A DNA stretch of 34,040 nt. Source: Spirirestis rafaelensis WJT71-NPBG6 (GTDB taxonomy: Bacteria > Cyanobacteriota > Cyanobacteriia > Cyanobacteriales > Nostocaceae). The notes under the pieces were generated by a model that ran no database searches, was not told the origin of the DNA, and saw only the letters and a list, made by a program, of their open reading frames with translations. This document shows positions 24,364 through 32,236 of this stretch, piece by piece. Where the stretch lies: the NCBI GenBank assembly GCA_019359015.1, contig JAHHID010000076.1, forward strand, positions 1 to 34,040, given 5' to 3'. Position 1 is the first letter of the stretch, and each line of letters begins with the position of its first letter. Both the position numbers and the translations under genes were made by a program.

Positions 24364-26220
24364 TTAGATTAGGGTTGGGGTTAGCTTTAATTCATTTTGA
24401 GGCACGCGAGTTTTGCTTGCTTTATGCTGTTTAGACCACTGTCCTACACTTTCTAGAGTGCCAGTCAAAAATCCTTTTCGGCAGGCATGACGTTGAATTT
24501 TGCCACTAGAAGTCTTCGGTATATTCCCAGTCTTAAGCAAAACGACTGCATAAACCTGTAACTCATGCTGTTCCGATACTGCTTGACGAATGTTTCCAAT
24601 GACCTCATCAACATTTAATTTGCGGATATATTGCCGCTCTACCTCTTGAGCTATTACCAATTGTTCCTGACCATTAACTTCAATTGCAAACGCTGCACTA
24701 CATCCCAACCTAAGTGCCGGATGGCTCTTTTCTACTGTCAATTCAATATCTTGGGGATAATGGTTGCGACCTCCAATAATAATCAAATCTTTCAGGCGAC
24801 CGGTTACAAATAGTTCTCCATTTTTCATGAAGCCCAAATCGCCAGTCCGCAGGAAAGGACCTGGACTTCGTCCCGCTTGTGCGCCATCGCGCCCCGCTTC
24901 GCTAACGCTAACGTGGGTATCTGCTAAGTAAGCCTGGAACGTGTTCTGTGTTTCTATGGGGCGCTGCCAATACCCTTGAGCGACATTAGCACCAGACACC
25001 CAAATTTCACCGACTTCATCAGGTTGGCAACGTTTTAAGGTTTCGGGATGAGCAATGATAATTTTTTGCTCTAGCAAAGTTTGACCGCAGCCAACTAAAG
25101 TTTGAACTGCTTCATTTTCCTCACAAGCTGGCTCTAACACCTGGTTTTGTTCTAATGCATCTGCTTTGACAGTTGTTAACACTGGCAAAGCGGTCTTGAG
25201 TCCACCAGAAACAATAAGAGTCGTTTCAGCCATACCATAGCAGGTATAGAAAGCACTTGTGCGAAAACCACATGACTCAAAAGCAGCAGCAAATCGCTCC
25301 ATTGTCTCAGCACGGACAGGTTCAGCGCCATTAAAAGCGACATCCCAGCTACTGAGGTCAAGTTCCGCTCGCTGTTCCGGAGTGATTTTGCGAGCGCACA
25401 AATCATATGCAAAATTTGGTCCGCCGCTGGTCGTAGCTTTATAGCGAGAAATTGCTTGGAGCCAGCGAACGGGGCGCTGTAAAAAAGCCACTGGAGACAT
25501 CAGGATGCAAGGGATACCCAAGTACAGTGGCTGCAACATATTTCCGATTAAACCCATGTCATGAAACAGCGGTAGCCAACCAACAAAGATAGTTTTTTCC
25601 GAATGCTGCATTGCATGCTGAATCATTTTTTGGTTGTACAGCACATTCTCATGACTGACTATGACTCCTTTCGGTTTACCTGTAGAACCTGAGGTATACT
25701 GGAGAAACGCTAACGTGTCGCCGCTTACGAATGGTTTTTGCCATACTTGCGTTAAGTTGATAGAAATTTCATCAGTGGCTACCCAACGTAAAACTGCTAG
25801 TTCTGGAGACTGGGAAATTTGTTGAGATGCATTAGATAGAACAGATGCTGTGGTAAGTACAACACTTGCTTGTGCATCCTCTACGATCGCTTCTAAGCGT
25901 AACAAAGAGTGGTTTTGACGGGGAGGATAAGCTGGGACAGCAACAACTCCAGCATAAAGACACCCAAAAAATGCAGTAATGAATTCCAGCCCTTGTGGAT
26001 AAAGCAACAATGCTCGTTCCCCAGTTGCTGTTGAACTTTGAAGTATGGTAGCAATGGCGCGAGCTTGTTCTTCTAACTCTCTATAAGTCAAACTAACCTC
26101 TTCGGTTTCTCCATCAACTAAAAAGGTATAAGCTATTTGATTAGGTTGGTTTAGCGCTCTGTAACTAAGAAGGTCTATTAAGCTGGAAAAGCTAGGAAAC
26201 TCATTGCAACATTCGATCAT
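24364..26220 (-). CDS. fatty-acyl-AMP ligase (FAAL)
   Basis: This 618-aa adenylate-forming enzyme activates a fatty acid with ATP and passes it to an ACP rather than to CoA. The P-loop-like YTSGSTGKPKG (175-185) is present, as are the FAAL-typical GWLPLFHDMGLIGN (214-227), YGMAETTL (328-335), the extra FAAL-specific segment around residues 338-378, the hinge RTGDLGF (458-464) and the C-terminal lid with KTSSGKIQR, whose lysine is catalytic. The ATG at 26220 follows AAGGA at normal spacing. It is the first gene of the cluster and so defines a fatty-acid starter. The sequence HVSVSEAGRDGAQAGRSP (436-453) interrupts a region that in relatives reads DTGEGPFLRTGDLG. It is encoded by a GC-rich repeat and seems to be an in-frame repeat insertion close to the hinge. 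Confidence 0.93.
   Translation of the reverse strand: MIECCNEFPSFSSLIDLLSYRALNQPNQIAYTFLVDGETEEVSLTYRELEEQARAIATILQSSTATGERALLLYPQGLEFITAFFGCLYAGVVAVPAYPPRQNHSLLRLEAIVEDAQASVVLTTASVLSNASQQISQSPELAVLRWVATDEISINLTQVWQKPFVSGDTLAFLQYTSGSTGKPKGVIVSHENVLYNQKMIQHAMQHSEKTIFVGWLPLFHDMGLIGNMLQPLYLGIPCILMSPVAFLQRPVRWLQAISRYKATTSGGPNFAYDLCARKITPEQRAELDLSSWDVAFNGAEPVRAETMERFAAAFESCGFRTSAFYTCYGMAETTLIVSGGLKTALPVLTTVKADALEQNQVLEPACEENEAVQTLVGCGQTLLEQKIIIAHPETLKRCQPDEVGEIWVSGANVAQGYWQRPIETQNTFQAYLADTHVSVSEAGRDGAQAGRSPGPFLRTGDLGFMKNGELFVTGRLKDLIIIGGRNHYPQDIELTVEKSHPALRLGCSAAFAIEVNGQEQLVIAQEVERQYIRKLNVDEVIGNIRQAVSEQHELQVYAVVLLKTGNIPKTSSGKIQRHACRKGFLTGTLESVGQWSKQHKASKTRVPQNELKLTPTLI
24862..24915. repeat. short dispersed repeat inserted in frame in the FAAL gene
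   Basis: These 54 bases are GC-rich (GCGCCATCGCGCCCCGCTTC, then GCTAACGCTAACG) and match the style of cyanobacterial dispersed repeats, such as the CGCTTCGCTACCGCTACGC stretch near 26645. They add 18 codons without breaking the frame, immediately before GPFLRTGDLG. Confidence 0.6.
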
Positions 26221-26463
26221 AATTATTGTTCCTTGTAGATAAAGCAGCGATACTGCTTCTGTTGTGCGTGCAACAGGTTTGGTTTTTCTTGTGTAAGGAC
26301 ACAGTAGGCTACAAAATCAGATCGTTGCATTCCGGATTAAATTCTTTAGATACTGTAAATGGAAAATTTGACCTTAATTTATATACAGCCATATTCTCAG
26401 GAATTATGCAGGTGTCACAATTAAATGACCATTTGTAGTGAGGATTCCACAATTGCTGATTTT

Positions 26464-26692
26464 GGTCGGCGGTGCCCAACGCCAGATGCCTGACCGTCGG
26501 GAACTATGCACGGCAGTTCCTCCTGAGGGAAACCCCCTTGGGTGCGGACTGCCGACGCTCCTACGTCGAAAGACCCTGCCAAGAGCGCTACCGCTTCCGC
26601 AGAGCGGACGAGGGGCGCGTTTGCGGAGCATCCCTTCGGGAACGCGCTTCGCTACCGCTACGCTAACACCAACGCAGTGGCTCCCGTACGTA
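26464..26692. repeat. cluster of GC-rich dispersed palindromic repeats
   Basis: Consecutive motifs such as GGCGGTGCCCAACGCC, CCTGACCGTCGGGAAC, CTCCTGAGGGAAACCCCC and CGCTTCGCTACCGCTACGC are characteristic of the repeats scattered between genes in Scytonema, Calothrix and Nostoc-like genomes. They produce spurious ORFs on both strands. Base composition here is clearly more GC-rich than the surrounding sequence. Confidence 0.75.
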
Positions 26693-26879
26693 GTTAAATT
26701 TTGTGCCAGAGAAGTAAGTCCTAATTCCTTTGGATGCTAGTACCGCTAGCCTTCGGCTTTTGCGAAGGAGTACACGGAAGTCAAAAGGTAAAAGGAAAAA
26801 GACTGATTTCTCAAGCTTTTACGCTGTTTGGTAATAGTAGCTTTATTTCCACGCCCTACATACTAGTTCTCGACGACAT

Positions 26880-26940
26880 CCAAGAGCGATCGCTTTTCTT
26901 TGAACTATGAATTTAACACAATAAGCGTGATCGCTCTTGG
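26880..26940. repeat. inverted repeat built on two HIP1-like sites
   Basis: CCAAGAGCGATCGCTT (26880-26895) pairs with AAGCGTGATCGCTCTTGG (26923-26940) apart from a two-base bulge. The loop is 27 bases. It contains one perfect HIP1 octamer. A cruciform or dispersed-repeat origin is likely, and no regulatory role is shown. Confidence 0.65.
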
Positions 26941-27210
26941 CTCTGTTTTCAAACTATTCGTTATGCACCCCAGTCCCGGAAGATCCACTTTTAACTGATT
27001 TCTTGCACGCCGAACTCAAGAACGCCTAGAGAAACCGGGTTTTTTAAGGATAAATCTCTGTTTTGAGGTTCAGTTTGCTGCAAAAACAAAGGTGATGATA
27101 ATCGTGCAATCAAAGTGAGTTTTAACAAAAATTAAAAATTTGTCAGCTAAATGCGGAGCAGCTTAACGCTTCATCATTACTTAAATAAAATTACTAACTA
27201 CCAATGTTAA

Positions 27211-27216
27211 TATACT
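27211..27216 (+). promoter_or_regulatory. possible -10 box of the PEP-CTERM gene
   Basis: TATACT lies 36 bases upstream of the ATG at 27252 in an AT-rich stretch. No good -35 hexamer is found at 16-18 bases, so the call is weak. Confidence 0.3.
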
Positions 27217-27251
27217 GAGATAGTTAATCAAGCTTAGTTAAAACATTTACT

Positions 27252-28226
27252 ATGCGTACTCAAATAGTTCCAGTTATTATAGGGTTGACAAGTGCTGTGA
27301 CTATGTGTAGTTGGTCAGCTGCTCGCGCTGCAACCTTCGACTTTAACCAATTAAAAAACATATCATCTCGACCAATTGACTCTGACAACAGACTACAATT
27401 ATTTGGCAATCCAGCCGACAAACAGGGATATACAGCTTTTTTCAACCTAGATCCCTCCGCTCTAGACTCCGGTCATGCAGATATTAGCCTAAATGCGTCT
27501 GGTAACGGCGCTCCTTATTATGTGACTGGTCGGCAAGGAAGTCCAGAAGTTCCTGCAAGCGGCGCTACCAGAACATCTACTGTAGCTGATATAGTCGGCT
27601 TTCCAAGCTTAAGCAATTACCTGACAAATAACAGCATTCCTTTAAGTAGTATCGGCTTTAGTTTTAGTCGAAAAAGCGATCGCGACTTCACCAAAACGTG
27701 GAATTTGGGCAATGACCGTCTTGGTGAAGATTGGTTTGCTAGTCCTGATTCTCCCATTGAAGAAAGGATTTATAAAGCTAATCCAGATGATGTTGAAACG
27801 TTCCTCTCTTTTGGGACAACTAAAATACTAAGCTTTGGGTATTCTAATATTTACTCAGTTCTCAATTACGGTCCGACGACCGCACTAGCTGATGATATTG
27901 ACAGTGCTTTTACCGATCCACTGACAGCAACAAAGGTGGCTGGACTAGATCCACTGGCAGAAGGATTGGCTAACGCTTTATTACAAGATGTTAATGCTGC
28001 TGGTGGTAGAGTGCAGCTAGTTATCCAGGATAACGATGTTCAATTGCCTACTTTTACTACTGGCAACGGGTTCGGTGTCCTAAATTTCCAATTAGTAGGT
28101 TCCCTTCGAGCGGTACGTCCTGCAACAGTACCTGAACCTCATTCAGCACTGGGATTGTTAGTTTTTGGCACTTTGGGAGGAGTTTTTTATTTGAAGAAAC
28201 GCAAGCTAAACATGAAGCAGCGTTGA
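27252..28226 (+). CDS. PEP-CTERM-anchored secreted protein of unknown function
   Basis: This 324-aa protein has an N-terminal signal peptide (hydrophobic residues about 5-25, likely cut after ARA at about 26). Its C-terminal sorting signal (about 293-318) is VPEP, then a hydrophobic helix ALGLLVFGTLGGVFYL and a basic KKRK end. PEP-CTERM proteins are exported and processed by an exosortase for the cell surface or extracellular matrix. The central domain is rich in polar residues and has no motif I recognise. It is divergent from the biosynthetic cluster and the only complete plus-strand gene. No clear ribosome site precedes the ATG at 27252, which is common in cyanobacteria. A link to the cluster product is not evident. 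Confidence 0.85.
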   Translation: MRTQIVPVIIGLTSAVTMCSWSAARAATFDFNQLKNISSRPIDSDNRLQLFGNPADKQGYTAFFNLDPSALDSGHADISLNASGNGAPYYVTGRQGSPEVPASGATRTSTVADIVGFPSLSNYLTNNSIPLSSIGFSFSRKSDRDFTKTWNLGNDRLGEDWFASPDSPIEERIYKANPDDVETFLSFGTTKILSFGYSNIYSVLNYGPTTALADDIDSAFTDPLTATKVAGLDPLAEGLANALLQDVNAAGGRVQLVIQDNDVQLPTFTTGNGFGVLNFQLVGSLRAVRPATVPEPHSALGLLVFGTLGGVFYLKKRKLNMKQR

Positions 28227-28544
28227 ACTAGGTTGGGTCGTCACAGTTGTATTGCAAAAAGTTTTTCAGGGGCATAAAAACCCATTTGCGGGATTTTGTT
28301 TATGCAGCAACTTTAAATAATCACGCATACCCCAATAAGAGCGAAAGTTAGATTGACATTACCTCTCCCGTTTATTGATTAGCTTTACTTATGAAATGAC
28401 CCAGAGCAAATTTCCAAAAAGCTGTATTCAAAAATACAGCTTTTCGGCAAAAGCCAGCTAAATCGGGCAGCAGCCCCAAAGCGATCGGATTCATTTTTCG
28501 GTCTAGTGATTGTACAAAAGGGGCTTATGCTTCGGGCTATCCTA
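28227..28544. other. convergent intergenic region
   Basis: No gene in 318 bases between the ends of the PEP-CTERM and relaxase genes. The only clear signal is the terminator at 28417-28444. This gap may mark the boundary between the chromosomal-type region on the left and the mobilization module on the right. Confidence 0.5.
28417..28444. terminator. bidirectional intrinsic terminator
   Basis: A perfect 12-bp stem, AAAAGCTGTATT (28417-28428) with AATACAGCTTTT (28433-28444), has a CAAA loop. The A and T runs give a U-tract in either direction, fitting termination of both the rightward PEP-CTERM transcript and the leftward relaxase transcript. Confidence 0.75.
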
Positions 28545-30620
28545 TCACAAATCCAAACCAGAGTCCGAACGCTTTGGTTGTTGTGGCTTCTGGTAACTTT
28601 GCTGTCGGGGTTGTTGCTTCTGTTGCGCTTTTATCTGCTTAGGATGAACTTGTTCGTTTAACTCCTCTTGGTAATCCAAAAATATCTGCACATCATCTTG
28701 TGTCAAATTCTTCCCTCTAGCTGGTTTGCTTGGATCAAGTGGAATTAAGGCTAATTCTTCACCACTTGTACGTTTTAGCTGAAAAATATCATTTTCCAGA
28801 ACCAGCTCATGCTTAGAACTTCTATACCGCTTGTGCTGACCCCGCAGATGCCAAAAGTTACGGACAATTGGTGCAATTGTTTCAGCATACTGCTGTTGCA
28901 GTTTTTCCGATTGGGGAGTGGTTGACTGTTGCTGTACTTTTAGTTCTTTAGCACTAATAGTTGACTTCTCTGGTACGGTTGGTTCTACTTTTTGATGAGA
29001 AGTTGGTTCTGATTCAACAGCAGTATCTGGTGTAGTTGAACTGCTGGAGTTGAGTATTTCTTGCATCTTACGAAAGGCTAGGAAAAAACCACCTTCTTGT
29101 TCTACTAATCGTTGAAATAATGGTTCTTGTTGTAGTTTAGTTAACCAGTCAGCACTATAATTCGGGATTGATTCCGTACTTATTTCTTCAGTTTCTCTTC
29201 TATCTTCTGCAACCGAATCTCGATACTGTTGCTGCGATTGTTCATCCGGTTTAGGACTTGGGGTGGTAGAATCTGTATCAGCATCCAAGCTGTTGCTCCT
29301 GATATTACTCCCATCATTGCTAGCAACCCCGCTAGCCCTCTGTAGGTGAATATTTGCTCTTGAAGCATTATCTTGAACGGGTACTTTTTCGGCAACAACT
29401 TCTCTAGTTTCTGAATTGCTGCGTTGGTTTTTTCTATTTCCTTTAGTTGGTTTAACTGGGAGGCTTGATTCCCCAATATTTGATTGCTGGTTGCTAATTG
29501 TTTCTCTAGATTCTGAATCGTTTCTGTCAGGTTGGTTATTAATTGGTTCGGAGTCGATAATTGATTCGATAATGCTTGCATTTCCTGTGATAAATTGGCT
29601 ATCTCCGATTTTATCAATACTTGTTGATTCTCTACCGACTGAACTTTCTCCACCCACTGTGTTAAGGATTGCGGCAATTGGTTCAATACTTGCAGTAATT
29701 CGTTTAATGCTTGCTGCGTCTGTAAGTCGTTTTCTTCTTCGCTTATTTGTTGCTCCCACTGTGGCTTGTTGTTGTCCTGATTCTCCATATACTACACCTA
29801 AATATTTTTGCAATCCTGGGAACGAATAACCCTTACCTATTTGATATCCAGCTATTTTTATCCCATTCATCTCATAGGCAATACCCAATATATTGTCCTG
29901 TTTATCCAACTTGGGATGGACGATTATATTCTTCTCTTTTAGTCGGCTAACTAGTTGAGTAAAGGTTGGTTTATCTACTGCGGCTTCATCAATTGCGTCT
30001 GCTATTAGTTGAACTAGAGGTGGTTTACCTGATGTATGTTTTAACTGTTTAATAGTTGGTGGTTTCCTAATCGTAGGAGTAACACTTGCTTCTATTCCTA
30101 TTTCTTGGAGCTTTTGGACAACTTTTTCACTACTGCAAGGTGTTGGCTCTAAACCAAATTCCTTTTCTAATTTGCGTGCTGCAACTTCGGCTTTCCTATA
30201 GTCCCACGAATCTGGAACAACAGTAGCATCCATCTTGATGCGACTGGCAATAATATGTATGTGTTCGTGTTCTCTATCAGTATGTCTGCCCATTACATAC
30301 TGACTAAAGTGCAACCCCTCACCCAAATATCCCATTTCTTCTAGAAAGCGTTGACCGACAGTGCTATATTGCAAATCATCTAAATGTTCGTGATATTCAC
30401 CATTAGCATGTTCGCTACTACGATGGGGAATAGATAATATTATATGGGCGCAAGCATTCTTAAATTCTGGGTTGGAGCGTTTTGCAAGTGAGAATTCTCG
30501 TGCTAGTTCGTTTGGTGTAGCACTATTCATGTTAGTGCCAATAATCGATGCACCCTCTTTCCCAAGTACATACTTGAGAGTGGGGAGAAAGTTACCGTGT
30601 TTAAAGATTTTGGGAATCAA
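28545..30620 (-). CDS. MOBP-type relaxase / mobilization nuclease
   Basis: This 691-aa relaxase nicks plasmid DNA at oriT and pilots the strand during mobilization. The nuclease domain is at about 1-270. The candidate catalytic tyrosine is Tyr17 in LKYVLG, and the HUH metal site is H113-T-D-R-E-H118-E-H120-I-H122, matching the HxDxxHxHxH pattern of VirD2/MobA-like relaxases. Residues about 278-481 are low-complexity (Ser, Asn, Thr, Glu rich) and are overlapped by a second gene in another frame. The C-terminus has a conserved-looking segment (about 480-650) and a Q/P-rich tail. The start is TTG at 30620: it yields the family-typical opening MIPKI, and an in-frame stop lies two codons upstream. 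It follows mobC by 34 bases. Confidence 0.9.
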   Translation of the reverse strand: MIPKIFKHGNFLPTLKYVLGKEGASIIGTNMNSATPNELAREFSLAKRSNPEFKNACAHIILSIPHRSSEHANGEYHEHLDDLQYSTVGQRFLEEMGYLGEGLHFSQYVMGRHTDREHEHIHIIASRIKMDATVVPDSWDYRKAEVAARKLEKEFGLEPTPCSSEKVVQKLQEIGIEASVTPTIRKPPTIKQLKHTSGKPPLVQLIADAIDEAAVDKPTFTQLVSRLKEKNIIVHPKLDKQDNILGIAYEMNGIKIAGYQIGKGYSFPGLQKYLGVVYGESGQQQATVGATNKRRRKRLTDAASIKRITASIEPIAAILNTVGGESSVGRESTSIDKIGDSQFITGNASIIESIIDSEPINNQPDRNDSESRETISNQQSNIGESSLPVKPTKGNRKNQRSNSETREVVAEKVPVQDNASRANIHLQRASGVASNDGSNIRSNSLDADTDSTTPSPKPDEQSQQQYRDSVAEDRRETEEISTESIPNYSADWLTKLQQEPLFQRLVEQEGGFFLAFRKMQEILNSSSSTTPDTAVESEPTSHQKVEPTVPEKSTISAKELKVQQQSTTPQSEKLQQQYAETIAPIVRNFWHLRGQHKRYRSSKHELVLENDIFQLKRTSGEELALIPLDPSKPARGKNLTQDDVQIFLDYQEELNEQVHPKQIKAQQKQQPRQQSYQKPQQPKRSDSGLDL
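29180..29788 (-). CDS. nested mobilization protein inside the relaxase gene (coiled coil plus membrane helix)
   Basis: This 202-aa frame lies wholly inside the relaxase gene, on the same strand but shifted by one base. It reads like a real protein. It has a long coiled coil (about 25-132, for example NLSQEMQALSNQLS and TNLTETIQNLEKQLA), a basic patch LPKKYPFK, one hydrophobic helix (about 151-173, GLAGLLAMMGVISGATAWML), and a short C-terminal amphipathic helix. AGGTG lies six bases before its ATG, a good ribosome site. The relaxase is low-complexity in just this stretch, as expected if the nested frame carries the constraint. In ColE1-type plasmids mbeB and mbeD are likewise nested in mbeA. 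Equivalence is inferred from layout, not sequence. It may tether the relaxosome to the membrane. Confidence 0.75.
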   Translation of the reverse strand: MENQDNNKPQWEQQISEEENDLQTQQALNELLQVLNQLPQSLTQWVEKVQSVENQQVLIKSEIANLSQEMQALSNQLSTPNQLITNLTETIQNLEKQLATSNQILGNQASQLNQLKEIEKTNAAIQKLEKLLPKKYPFKIMLQEQIFTYRGLAGLLAMMGVISGATAWMLIQILPPQVLNRMNNRSNSIEIRLQKIEEKLKK

Positions 30621-30654
30621 GGTTTATCTGGCTCAACAAAACTATAATTCGATT

Positions 30655-31062
30655 TTATAAAGCATCAGTTTCATCATCCACATCTATACTTAACAACTGC
30701 TGCGTAGTTGTCCACATATCCGAGTGCAGTTGTTCAAGTTGCTCTACAATATTGCCAATATCGTTATTGGATGATGCTACTGTTAAACAAAGTTTAAGTT
30801 GGCTGGCAATCAATTTTAGTTGTGCTAGTTGGTTGTAAAATTGCCACTGTTCTTTTAATAAGGGGGTGGTGATTTTTCGTCTTAATCCTGCACGACGCAG
30901 ATATTCAGATATCGACAGTTTGCTGCTAAAAGCATATTGTTTAATTTTTTCGCTTTCAAGTTGCGAAAAACTAACTGGATGACGAATGGTTCTTCTACTT
31001 GTACTAGTTTTGTCGGTTGTAGATAAAGCTTTCTTTTTCTTCTTCTGACTATCCGTTTGCAT
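30655..31062 (-). CDS. mobC: MobC-like relaxosome accessory protein
   Basis: This small basic protein (135 aa) resembles plasmid MobC, which binds oriT and helps the relaxase open the strands. The N-terminus is lysine-rich. A ribbon-helix-helix-like segment lies at about 26-62 (RHPVSFSQLESEKIKQYAFS, then SISEYLRRAGLRRK). A helical region at about 72-120 with the FYNQLAQLKLIASQLK pattern is typical of the MobC C-terminal half. It ends 34 bases before the relaxase start on the same strand, so the two form an operon. The ATG at 31062 has no strong ribosome site. A short palindrome TTGTGGTTACAA (31069-31080) sits just upstream and could be an autoregulatory operator. Confidence 0.75.
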   Translation of the reverse strand: MQTDSQKKKKKALSTTDKTSTSRRTIRHPVSFSQLESEKIKQYAFSSKLSISEYLRRAGLRRKITTPLLKEQWQFYNQLAQLKLIASQLKLCLTVASSNNDIGNIVEQLEQLHSDMWTTTQQLLSIDVDDETDAL

Positions 31063-31193
31063 AGCGAGTTGTGGTTACAACCAACCACCGTAGCTAGCTA
31101 ATAATAATAATGTCCACCTTAGAATTGCGGAATTATGGATGCACCAAACATTCCTTGCATGTGAGGTCAGACAGCCACCAACAACAGAGGATG

Positions 31194-31440
31194 GTCGAAG
31201 TCTTGCGCCATACGTGGGTGACGCTGAAACGAATGGGTGTTACTGTGCAACTGCGCGGGTTACTGCTAACACTTATGGCTGGTACGTCGAGTGCGATCGC
31301 TCATAATGCGGGGCATCGTCCGTCGCGCTGCGACCGTCGAAGAACGCCATACGTGGGTAATGCTGGCACATGGCGTGATACTGAGCTATGCGCGGGTTGC
31401 TGCTGACACGGCTGTGCTACGTCTCCCGTGCGATCGCACT
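31194..31440. repeat. two diverged direct repeats of about 105 bp
   Basis: Both units begin GTCGAAG, share CGCCATACGTGGGT, a GCGCGGGTT(A/G)CTGCT(A/G)ACAC stretch, a TACGTC segment, and end GTGCGATCGC(T/A)C (31194-31302 and 31336-31440). A shortened third copy starts near 31618 (AATCGAAGAATGC...GTGCTACGTCGAGTGC). The divergence shows an old amplification. Confidence 0.6.
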
Positions 31441-31763
31441 TGTGCGGGCGCGGGAGCGCCATCGCATTGCTGTGCGCGGCTCGCTCCGGAGAGCGATCGC
31501 TCTCCCTTTAACGGGTAACATTCCTTTTCGATTGGGGCTTTTTGGTATGCACTTAACCTGACTTATCTGTAGGAGAAGACAGCCACCAACAATCCAGCAA
31601 TACAACAGGTGTCGGCAATCGAAGAATGCTCTTGTGGGTGATGGGTTGCACAGTATCACGGTGTGCTACGTCGAGTGCTTAAGCTCTCCCTTAAGTGAAG
31701 TAATATTCCCCTTCGATTGGGGCTTTTTGGTATACACCAAACATTCCTTGCATCCCGGAGAGA

Positions 31764-31957
31764 GTACCACCATTCGTGACAGGCGTTGTTGCACAGGGGT
31801 TAACGGCGCTAACGTCCATCGACTGGTTGGGTTATCTTGCACTAATGAGTAAACTGTACCACCATTCGTGACAGGCATTGTTGCACAGGGGTTAACGCTG
31901 CTAACGCAGAAAAACGTTGATTAACTGGTTGGGTTATCTTCCACTGATGGGTAAACT
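31764..31957. repeat. tandem repeat of 92 and 102 bp in the mobilization region
   Basis: Unit 1 (31764-31855) and unit 2 (31856-31957) both start GTACCACCATTCGTGACAGG and share TTGTTGCACAGGGGTTAACG, ACTGGTTGGGTTATCTT and GTAAACT. Unit 2 has about ten extra bases. Each carries one CGTTA double motif. Unit 1 contains TATCTTGC (31833-31840), reminiscent of IncP-type nic cores; unit 2 has TATCTTCC instead. Confidence 0.7.
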
Positions 31958-32185
31958 GTACTGCTCCAAATCGATTCGACTGTGGGTTTTATCCAAGTTT
32001 GTCAGGAGTAGCGTTAACAACGTTAACATTTTACGTTTATTTACTTTTTGCGCTCTGGTAATAGTGTGGGTATGAGTTTCCATTTGAAGAGATTGTGGGT
32101 TTTGTCGAAGTAAACATAGTGATGGAATTACACCCCTTGCTGTTGGATTTTACTGCTACAAAATTCAGGCGTTACCACCGTTAAC
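31799..32185. promoter_or_regulatory. four 16-bp CGTTA-N4-CGTTAAC motifs (operators or iterons)
   Basis: Consensus CGTTANCRNCGTTAAC occurs at 31799-31814 (-), 31891-31906 (-), 32012-32027 (+) and 32170-32185 (+). Thirteen of sixteen positions are invariant, and each site is a direct repeat of CGTTA at 9-bp spacing. Gapped relatives appear near 31258 and 31396. Two sites face each way around about 31.96 kb. The neighbouring ribbon-helix-helix protein is a candidate binder, since such proteins usually bind short repeats one turn apart. Confidence 0.65.
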
Positions 32186-32236
32186 ATTGCGATATTCGTC
32201 AAGAAAAGCGATTAGCTTTTAGCTATTAGCTAACTG

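Larger units (their letters stand above)
26221..27251. other. 1-kb divergent intergenic region
   Basis: No credible gene occurs in these 1031 bases; the ORFs inside are translations of repeats. Next to the FAAL start lie AAGGAACAA and, just upstream, a 6-bp hairpin (AAGCAG/CTGCTT, 26242-26258). Positions 26464-26692 are dispersed repeats and 26880-26940 is a large HIP1-containing inverted repeat. The promoters of the cluster (leftward) and of the PEP-CTERM gene (rightward) must lie here. Confidence 0.6.
31063..32236. other. non-coding repeat-mosaic region, candidate oriT/origin
   Basis: There is no convincing gene in these 1174 bases. It contains at least four classes of direct repeat: units of about 105 bp at 31194-31302 and 31336-31440; a 19-bp repeat CACCAAACATTCCTTGCAT at 31142 and 31736; a 22-bp identity at 31527-31548 and 31712-31733; and a tandem pair of 92 and 102 bp at 31764-31957. 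Four CGTTA double motifs also lie here. Its position directly upstream of mobC and the relaxase is where oriT usually lies. Iterons for replication are the alternative, but no rep gene is visible. Confidence 0.6.

Noticed and set aside
26404-26740. Overlapping ORFs of 64-100 aa on both strands
   Set aside because: They are translations of GC-rich dispersed repeats, rich in Arg/Pro/Gly, with no start signals and no protein-like pattern.
29416-29829. 137-aa plus-strand ORF opposite the relaxase
   Set aside because: It is hydrophobic only because it is antisense to Asn/Ser/Glu-rich codons; there is no start signal, and two same-strand genes already explain this region.
31110-31878. ORFs of 70-98 aa in the repeat region, some Cys/Arg rich
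   Set aside because: They cover direct repeats, use GTG or TTG-type starts without ribosome sites, and the repeats shift frame between copies.
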